6,149 nucleotides of DNA from Desulfobulbaceae bacterium (lineage in GTDB: Bacteria; Desulfobacterota; Desulfobulbia; Desulfobulbales; Desulfocapsaceae), in the NCBI GenBank assembly GCA_030599175.1, contig JAUVON010000178.1, forward strand, positions 1-6,149. Direction: 5' to 3'. Below are positions 1 to 4,782 of this stretch, in pieces. Position 1 is the first letter of the stretch; each line of letters opens with the position of its first letter. Below the pieces are notes generated by a model, which ran no database searches, was not told the DNA's origin, and saw only the letters and a list, made by a program, of their open reading frames with translations. The position numbers were made by a program, and so were the translations under genes.

Positions 1-945
1 AGCGTCGGCCATAAGCTTCATGCCATCATAGGATAAGGCAGCATATGCATCAGGTTCTTGCTTATAGGTGGCCTTATAATTTGCATGAAAGGATTTAGCT
101 GCGGGAAGATATTCTACAGTAGGATTGGAGAAGCAGTAAACACCTTCGGCTGCTTTTCCTGCAATCTCAAGAAGTTTTGGGGAGTTAGAACCATCACCAA
201 CAGCAATAAGATTGCGATAACCGCCCTGACGAAGCTGCTTGATTACCATGGCACCGTCTGCATAGTAGGCTGTCCAGAAAACGGCATCAGGTGTTTTGGA
301 TTTAACCCGGGTAACCAGAGCAGATTGATCCTGCTCACCTTTATTTACCACCTCATAGGCTACAACTTCATTACCCATTGCAGTCCACTTCTCACGCGTC
401 AGTTTTGCAAGATCCTCAGAGTAACCGTCCCCCTGGTGAACAATTGCCAGTTTTTTAATCCCTTTTGCTTTAAACAGGCCAACAGCTGTTTTTACCTGGT
501 CAAAACCGGTAGAATTAATCTGAAAAGCATTCCCTTGATTAATATCTATCAATTTGGTGGAGTTTGCCGCAGGGATAACCATCGGTATATTGGCATCACC
601 GTAGATTTTCATGGTAGGCATAGTAGCACCTGAACAATATCCGCCGACAACAGCAGTGACATCGGCAGAAACCAGTTTGCTGGCTGCAGAGGTTGCCTGC
701 TGTGGATCACAGGCAGCATCGCCGGTCATGGTGACTATTTTCTGGCCTAGCACACCACCAGCTTTATTGATTTCAGCAGCGGCAAGGTTGATAGCATTTT
801 CCATATCTTTGCCATACGTTGCTTCTGACCCGGTTGTGGGAACCATGATACCGATTTTCAAATCTGCAGATGTGGCAACATTACCAAGCATGAGTAAACC
901 CGCCAAAGCACCACTGACAGAAGACAATAATAAAGATTTTTTCAC
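1..945 (-). CDS. Branched-chain amino acid type ABC transporter periplasmic substrate-binding protein (LivK/LivJ-like), 3' end beyond window
   Basis: This is the periplasmic ligand receptor of an ABC importer of the HAAT (LivJ/LivK) family; it would hand its ligand to LivHM/LivGF-type membrane and ATPase partners, none of which is in the window. The start is GTG at 945, with AAGGAG at 952-957 six bases upstream. It begins with a Sec signal peptide (K2-K3, hydrophobic 5-21, likely cleavage after TSA at 27) and has no lipobox cysteine. The mature part opens with DLKIGIMVPTTG and has the family pattern of N-terminal lobe, INKAGGVLGQK, GDAACDPQQA and VVGGYCSGATMP. C79 and C104 are 25 residues apart, the same spacing as the LivJ disulfide C53-C78, and S105 follows the second Cys as in LivJ. 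The 315 in-frame codons are open to the left edge; the family is usually about 370-390 residues, so some 60 are missing. Leucine-type ligands are the default guess, but this fold also binds amides, urea, aromatics and other small acids, so the ligand is unknown. Confidence 0.93.
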   Translation of the reverse strand, partial: MKKSLLLSSVSGALAGLLMLGNVATSADLKIGIMVPTTGSEATYGKDMENAINLAAAEINKAGGVLGQKIVTMTGDAACDPQQATSAASKLVSADVTAVVGGYCSGATMPTMKIYGDANIPMVIPAANSTKLIDINQGNAFQINSTGFDQVKTAVGLFKAKGIKKLAIVHQGDGYSEDLAKLTREKWTAMGNEVVAYEVVNKGEQDQSALVTRVKSKTPDAVFWTAYYADGAMVIKQLRQGGYRNLIAVGDGSNSPKLLEIAGKAAEGVYCFSNPTVEYLPAAKSFHANYKATYKQEPDAYAALSYDGMKLMADA

Positions 946-951
946 AGTATT

Positions 952-957
952 CTCCTT
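952..957 (-). promoter_or_regulatory. Ribosome binding site deciding the GTG start of the binding protein
   Basis: AAGGAG on the minus strand lies six bases before a GTG codon. No ATG is positioned to give the same intact signal peptide, so this site supports the non-ATG start. Confidence 0.8.
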
Positions 958-983
958 TTAAATTAACAATTAACTATCAAAAC

Positions 984-1016
984 CCTGTATCCGTCTAAAC
1001 AAAAACCGTCTACAGG
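984..1016. repeat. Direct repeat pair nested in an inverted repeat in the binding-protein leader
   Basis: CCGTCTA occurs twice (991-997 and 1006-1012), with a period of 15 bases. The outer bases form an inverted repeat, CCTGTA at 984-989 against TACAGG at 1011-1016. It would lie in the presumed 5' leader or just downstream of the promoter, where a regulator or a weak RNA hairpin could act. The arms are short and no known family is recognised. Confidence 0.3.
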
Positions 1017-1033
1017 AAACAAATCAGAACCCA

Positions 1034-1061
1034 ATTAAATACTTCCCTTGAAAAGTAACAA
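1034..1061 (-). promoter_or_regulatory. Weak candidate sigma-70-type promoter for the binding-protein gene
   Basis: On the minus strand TTGTTA (1056-1061, 4 of 6 to the -35 consensus) is followed after 16 bases by TTTAAT (1034-1039, 5 of 6 to the -10 consensus). A start near 1027 would leave a leader of about 80 bases. The region is AT-rich, so chance matches are likely; this is a pattern match only. Confidence 0.25.
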
Positions 1062-1085
1062 CACAGAGGAAATATCTTACAGAGT

Positions 1086-1101
1086 TTTGGAACTTACCAA
1101 A
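1086..1101. promoter_or_regulatory. Operator-like dyad TTTGG-N6-CCAAA
   Basis: A perfect 5-bp inverted repeat with a six-base centre lies about 140 bases upstream of the binding-protein start codon, and near -66 relative to the weak candidate promoter. The spacing suits a dimeric activator, but the arms are short and the regulator is unknown. Confidence 0.22.
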
Positions 1102-1127
1102 TGTGCATCAGTATTACAAATAGAGTT

Positions 1128-1182
1128 AAAAAAAATATTCGCCGTATAGAAATGGAAAAACATCAAAGACTTTAAACTACGG
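1128..1182 (-). terminator. Possible weak terminator after the activase gene
   Basis: In the minus-strand transcript CCGTAG, just after the activase stop, can pair imperfectly with CTATACGG (two-base bulge) across a loop of about 30 bases. A run of eight U (1128-1135) follows a few bases later. The stem is weak and the loop long, so the U tract is the stronger part of the evidence. Confidence 0.22.
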
Positions 1183-1188
1183 TATTTA

Positions 1189-2028
1189 TCAGAAGTATCC
1201 ACTCCCTACCTTAATATGAACGTTCATACCCTGTTCTCTAAGGAACTCTGCCCGTTCAATAATATAATCCCTTGAAGGAGCAACCACATCTTCCAACTCA
1301 TAAACCCTGCCCAGCTTTGCATAGGTTCCTACCCCGAGACGATGATAAGGCAGGAGTTCAATTTCTACAAGTTTATTGAGCGTTGCACCTATTGAGAGTG
1401 TTTTTAAAAGGGCATCATCCTCATCATTTATTCCCGGGATAAGCGGGATACGTAAATGGATTTTAAAGGGTAAATCGGACTGATCAAGTTTTCTTAAATT
1501 AGCAAGTATATGGATATTGTCGACACCGACAAGCTTCTTGTGAATTTTGCCATCAGGATGTTTCAGATCCACATAGATGACGTTTAGAAAAGGCAGAATT
1601 TTCTTTACGCTCTGCCAGGGGGCAGAGAGGCTGGTTTCGATAGCTGCATCAATTCCCCGCTTACGACACTCTTCAAGTACATCTGCAACAAAATCCGGCT
1701 GAAGCAGACATTCTCCCCCACTGATAGTCACGCCGCCGCCAGAATGGAAAAAAAAGATTTCATCCTTACAGATGTCAGCAACTACTTCATCGACTGACAT
1801 AATTCTGCCATATCCTTTTTCGACAGCGGCTTGTTGTGACTCGGGAGTTGAACACCACTTGCAGGAAAGAGAACATCCCTTTAAAAACAGTACTACTCGC
1901 AGCCCCTTACCATCATGAATAGAATTTCTCTCAATGCGAAGAACTGTACCAGTATGTTCTTTGCCCACCAAATTATCCAACGGAACCCCGAAAAACGGGA
2001 TAAGTGCCTTGGAGGTTATTCCTGACAT
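1189..2028 (-). CDS. Glycyl radical enzyme activase (radical SAM, PflA family, no ferredoxin insert)
   Basis: This cytoplasmic radical SAM enzyme would install the glycyl radical on the GRE encoded just upstream (61-base gap, same strand). The [4Fe-4S] motif is C52-x3-C56-x2-C59 with Trp58 in the aromatic position. The SAM-binding GGGVTISGGE spans 97-106. Further family marks are DLKH (154-157), RIPLIPGIND (193-202) and ELLPYHRLG (224-232), the last closely like E. coli PflA. Between C59 and G97 there are 37 residues with only one Cys, so the double-cluster ferredoxin-like insert of many GRE activases is absent, although the STPESQ after the cluster motif resembles that class. Length is 279, against about 246 for PflA and about 300 for insert-bearing types. 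The excess is partly a 25-residue N-terminal extension before the usual TGTVLRIERNSIHDG opening. The ATG at 2028 has no visible Shine-Dalgarno; an in-frame stop lies two codons upstream. A GTG at residue 21 is an alternative start. Confidence 0.93.
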   Translation of the reverse strand: MSGITSKALIPFFGVPLDNLVGKEHTGTVLRIERNSIHDGKGLRVVLFLKGCSLSCKWCSTPESQQAAVEKGYGRIMSVDEVVADICKDEIFFFHSGGGVTISGGECLLQPDFVADVLEECRKRGIDAAIETSLSAPWQSVKKILPFLNVIYVDLKHPDGKIHKKLVGVDNIHILANLRKLDQSDLPFKIHLRIPLIPGINDEDDALLKTLSIGATLNKLVEIELLPYHRLGVGTYAKLGRVYELEDVVAPSRDYIIERAEFLREQGMNVHIKVGSGYF

Positions 2029-2046
2029 TTTTATTTATATGGTCAA

Positions 2047-2069
2047 TGTTTATTTTCTGTCAGTAAACA
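2047..2069 (-). other. Small hairpin-capable inverted repeat between the GRE and activase genes
   Basis: TGTTTA and TAAACA form 6-bp AT-rich arms around an 11-base loop in the gap between the two genes. No U tract follows, so it is not a typical terminator. It could tune mRNA stability or activase translation, but a chance origin in AT-rich sequence is quite possible. Confidence 0.25.
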
Positions 2070-2089
2070 AGCAAATCAAGAATAAGGCA

Positions 2090-4498
2090 CTAAATACCAT
2101 GCTGAACTGTTCTGCCGATGATCTCGTCCTGAACATCTTTGCCAAGCTCAACAAAATAGGCGGTATAGCCTGCAACCCTGACAAGAAGTCCTCGATGTTC
2201 TTCAGGGTTCTGTTGGGCCTCAAGCAATTTTTCCTGGTCAATCACATTAAACTGAACATGATAGACACCCAGGCTGCACATGCTTTTCAACAGCGCCATC
2301 ATCTGAATTATGCCGTTTTCCTCGCTCAGCATGGCAGGTTCCACCTTCAGATTTAAAAGTGTTCCCTGAACAAAACGATCGTGGGGGATATTGGCAACAG
2401 ATTTCAACACCGAACCAGGTCCATTCAGATCAGTTCCTCCCGTAGGACTGACACCATCAGCCAGGGGTTTCCATGCTTTTTTGCCGGAAGGCAAGGCACC
2501 GACTTCCAGACCAAAAGGAGTATTGCCGGAAACGGGCAGGATACCTGGAGTCATCCTGCCAAATTTAGATTGATATGTTTCTATCTCGTCTGCAAAAAAA
2601 GTAAAAACATCACCTGCTATCCTATCCACCTGCGGGTCATCATTGCCATATTTCGGTGCAGAATTGCAGAGTTTTAAGATATCCTCAAACCCGTTAAAAT
2701 CATGGGCCAAAGCATCAAGTAACCGACCCATAGTAACAAGCCCCTTATCATAGACAATATACTTAACAGCAGCGATTGAGTTTATCAGATCAGCTACACC
2801 GATAAGAATAATACCGTTGCCGGTATTGTATTTGGCTCCTCCCCAGGCATAATCTTTTGCATTTTCGATACATTCTCTGAATGTCAGAGAAAGCGCAGGA
2901 CAGGGCCGCTTCATACAGACTTCATCAATCACATGACTGCCCTTGACCACAGCTCTGGTGACATAGGCAAACTGTGCTTTTACCGCTTCAAAAAAATCAT
3001 CGAAAGTGTTAAAATTTTCAGGGTTGCCGGTTTTAATTGAAATGCATTTGTCACTCTTTCTACATTTTCCGTTGAGCATTGCCAACTCAACAATGGAACC
3101 AAGATTAATATCTGCAAGAGCGGTATAATGACGTAACCTTCCTTCAAGATTTGTCTCAACACAACCGCATGGATTCCAGTTAAAGGCCTCCTTCAGGGGA
3201 ATCCCCTTATTCATCAGCATTCGGATGCCGATATCATCGTTATGGAAAGCGGGGAAACCTGTACCCAGAGAAATCAGCTCAACCACTTTGCGAAGAAAGC
3301 TGCCGGGATTTTTGGCAAGACTGTATCTGACTGACAGTGAAGGCTGATACAACTGGACATCCATGGTGGCCTGGATGATCATACAGGAGAGTTCATTTAC
3401 AGCATCCCTGCCGGTTTCATCCACTCCTCCGACACAGACATTCTGGAACATCGGATAGCCTGCGGCAAATTCAGCTGTGACCTCATCTTGGAAAAGACAG
3501 GGCTCACTGAACTTCACCCAAAGGCAATCGAGTAATTCCTGTGTCTCTTCCCTGTTTATGCGTCCACTATCAATGTCATCTTTGAAATAGGGCCAGAGGT
3601 ACTGATCCATCCTGCCGGGATTATAGCTGGCGGCATTCTGCTCCATAAAAATGCATATCTGGTAAAAGTAAAGTGACTGCAGGGCTTCCCTGAATGTTTT
3701 GGCAGGATTGGCAGGGACATTTCGGCATACATTAGCGATCTCAAGCAGCTCATCTCGTCTCTTGTCATTCTCTTCTAAAGAGGCGAGCCTTTCTGCCTCT
3801 TCGGCATACCGGGAAGCCAATATTTTTATGCCATCGGCCACTATCAGCAGAGATCTGAGATAGTAATCCTTTTCATAATCGCCAGGGACTGTAAGATCAA
3901 GTTTTGCCCTTCTTGTTTTAACCGACTTTTCTATTCCGGAAATGCCCTCACGAAGAAGCCATTCATAGCCGGCTGTAGTCTCACCAAAGCCCCGTACAGC
4001 TTTTCTATTAATATATATTACACCATTATCCCGCAGCTCTCTGGTGTCATCAGGGATCTGAGCCAGCCATTCCTCATAGTTTGATTTTCCCTTCCAGTAC
4101 GGCTTGATCTCCTGCTCAAACAGTTGTCGATCTTCTTCATTAAGGTAAAAGGGGTCGTATGGTCGTTCAGCGATAGTGTCAAGTTCATCATTAAGTACTG
4201 ACCAGCAACTGTCAGCGCAGAGAATGCCAGCCCTGATTTTACTGCCTGAGCAACCGACAATCAGTTCTTCATCCCATATTTTTACAGTTTTTTCCCGGCA
4301 CTGTTTATTAAAAGCTCTGGCTTTGCGTACAACGAGAGGTTCACCTTCCGATTCAATAAAACCCTCTGTCAGGATCCTTGCATTCTCAAGATCCATTTCC
4401 GGTTGGGCTAATATTACCCTGTTTTTTAAACGCCTTACGCGACCCAAATAGTCTGGTGTCCTTGCCAGTGTTATGATTTTATTTTGACCATTCTTCAT
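2090..4498 (-). CDS. Glycyl radical enzyme of the PFL superfamily (C-x-E group), substrate unassigned
   Basis: This is an oxygen-sensitive radical enzyme in which a glycyl radical generates a cysteine thiyl radical at the active site. The PFL-like barrel fills roughly residues 10-670 and the glycine radical domain about 675-800. The glycyl site is RVAGYTAY with G777 (codon at 2168-2170), followed by DVQDEIIGRT. The catalytic loop is WNPCGCVETN, giving thiyl C446 and general-base E448. The C-x-E pattern excludes true pyruvate formate-lyase, which has adjacent cysteines. Other family blocks are NPGRMDQYLWPY (293-304), LYQPSLSVR (383-391), GTGFPAFHNDD (412-422) and GALPSGKKA (667-675). The length of 802 is typical of dehydratase, C-N lyase and C-S lyase GREs and shorter than arylacetate decarboxylases (about 900). 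By recalled alignment the glycerol dehydratase H281 and D447 correspond to A290 and A460, so a canonical diol dehydratase is unlikely. T459 sits where choline TMA-lyase has T502, but the CutC Y506 position is D463. The start ATG has GGGAGG (4505-4510) six bases upstream. Confidence 0.96.
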   Translation of the reverse strand: MKNGQNKIITLARTPDYLGRVRRLKNRVILAQPEMDLENARILTEGFIESEGEPLVVRKARAFNKQCREKTVKIWDEELIVGCSGSKIRAGILCADSCWSVLNDELDTIAERPYDPFYLNEEDRQLFEQEIKPYWKGKSNYEEWLAQIPDDTRELRDNGVIYINRKAVRGFGETTAGYEWLLREGISGIEKSVKTRRAKLDLTVPGDYEKDYYLRSLLIVADGIKILASRYAEEAERLASLEENDKRRDELLEIANVCRNVPANPAKTFREALQSLYFYQICIFMEQNAASYNPGRMDQYLWPYFKDDIDSGRINREETQELLDCLWVKFSEPCLFQDEVTAEFAAGYPMFQNVCVGGVDETGRDAVNELSCMIIQATMDVQLYQPSLSVRYSLAKNPGSFLRKVVELISLGTGFPAFHNDDIGIRMLMNKGIPLKEAFNWNPCGCVETNLEGRLRHYTALADINLGSIVELAMLNGKCRKSDKCISIKTGNPENFNTFDDFFEAVKAQFAYVTRAVVKGSHVIDEVCMKRPCPALSLTFRECIENAKDYAWGGAKYNTGNGIILIGVADLINSIAAVKYIVYDKGLVTMGRLLDALAHDFNGFEDILKLCNSAPKYGNDDPQVDRIAGDVFTFFADEIETYQSKFGRMTPGILPVSGNTPFGLEVGALPSGKKAWKPLADGVSPTGGTDLNGPGSVLKSVANIPHDRFVQGTLLNLKVEPAMLSEENGIIQMMALLKSMCSLGVYHVQFNVIDQEKLLEAQQNPEEHRGLLVRVAGYTAYFVELGKDVQDEIIGRTVQHGI

Positions 4499-4504
4499 AA
4501 ACGA

Positions 4505-4510
4505 CCTCCC
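4505..4510 (-). promoter_or_regulatory. Strong ribosome binding site of the GRE gene
   Basis: GGGAGG on the minus strand lies six bases before the ATG at 4498 and fixes that start. It contrasts with the activase gene, which has no recognisable site, consistent with far more GRE than activase being made. Confidence 0.8.
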
Positions 4511-4524
4511 GACTACCTACAGTA

Positions 4525-4545
4525 AGTATAAAATGATAAAAATCA
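4525..4545 (-). promoter_or_regulatory. Candidate FNR/CRP-family palindrome and -10 element upstream of the GRE
   Basis: TGAT-AAAA-ATCA (4534-4545) is a perfect 4-bp-arm dyad with a four-base centre. It matches 8 of 10 positions of the FNR consensus TTGAT-N4-ATCAA, with only the outermost bases differing. A -10-like TATACT (minus strand, 4525-4530, 5 of 6) lies directly downstream. No good -35 hexamer stands at the usual distance. The dyad centre would fall near -21 from the implied start, inside the promoter spacer, which suits repression better than classical activation at -41.5. Anaerobic control would fit an oxygen-sensitive GRE, but this is inference. Confidence 0.33.
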
Positions 4546-4782
4546 CTGCTTGAATTTTGAGACTAACCTGCGTAACGGCTGCAATCTATGACCATACCTG
4601 GCCTGTACCCAATAGATAGCTCCACCGAAATAGTGTAATACTGCAAGAGTGATAAAACAACGGACACCGGGGCCGCCACGCAGATTTCCAATCGGGATAA
4701 ATTTAGAGAAAAGAGCAGTTCTTCCAAGCCGGGAGATCTCGTTTCCCCTTAAATCATACCTTTTATTTAAAATAGGTTTCAT
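4543..4782 (-). CDS. Possible small basic protein, translationally coupled, unrecognised
   Basis: This 79-residue reading frame starts at an ATG whose last bases form the stop of the preceding gene (ATGA overlap). That arrangement is typical of translational coupling in operons. It ends 44 bases before the GRE start. The protein is basic (an Arg/Lys-rich end, LRRLVSKFK) and has one moderately hydrophobic stretch around residues 42-62 (CFITLAVLHYFGGAIYWVQ), which might be membrane-associated but is not a clear transmembrane helix. No separate Shine-Dalgarno is evident beyond a weak GGGA. I recognise no family. It could be a real small gene of the polysaccharide cluster, a remnant of a longer protein, or chance; the overlap and lack of internal stops are the evidence in favour. 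A longer version starting at 4818 inside the upstream gene is less likely. Confidence 0.5.
   Translation of the reverse strand: MKPILNKRYDLRGNEISRLGRTALFSKFIPIGNLRGGPGVRCFITLAVLHYFGGAIYWVQARYGHRLQPLRRLVSKFKQ

Larger units (their letters stand above)
946..1188. other. Non-coding region between the activase and the binding-protein gene
   Basis: This 243-base AT-rich stretch has no convincing ORF. It lies downstream of the activase and upstream of the binding-protein gene, both on the minus strand. It contains a possible U-tract terminator next to the activase, a 5-bp dyad, a weak sigma-70-like promoter and a pair of 7-bp direct repeats, listed separately. Its length argues that the binding-protein gene has its own promoter and is not simply read through from the GRE operon. 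Confidence 0.7.

Noticed and set aside
58..961. Plus-strand open frames of 191 and 116 codons
   Set aside because: They lie antisense to the binding-protein gene, whose minus-strand frame has a signal peptide, family motifs and a ribosome site; the plus-strand products are low-complexity and match nothing.
1934..2677. Plus-strand frames overlapping the activase start and GRE 3' end
   Set aside because: They lie mostly antisense to the strongly supported glycyl radical domain and activase N-terminus, with no family motif or ribosome site.
2090..4498. Annotation as pyruvate formate-lyase
   Set aside because: True PFL has two adjacent catalytic cysteines; here the site is C446-V-E448, as in dehydratase and lyase GREs.
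2090..4498. Annotation as glycerol or propanediol dehydratase, or as choline TMA-lyase
   Set aside because: The dehydratase His and Asp positions are Ala, and only one of the CutC choline-contact positions I can place (Thr) matches. No microcompartment genes are in the window.
2090..4498. Annotation as 4-hydroxyphenylacetate or other arylacetate decarboxylase
   Set aside because: The protein is about 100 residues shorter than HpdB, lacks its extended loop after the catalytic Cys, and no small decarboxylase subunit gene is present between GRE and activase.
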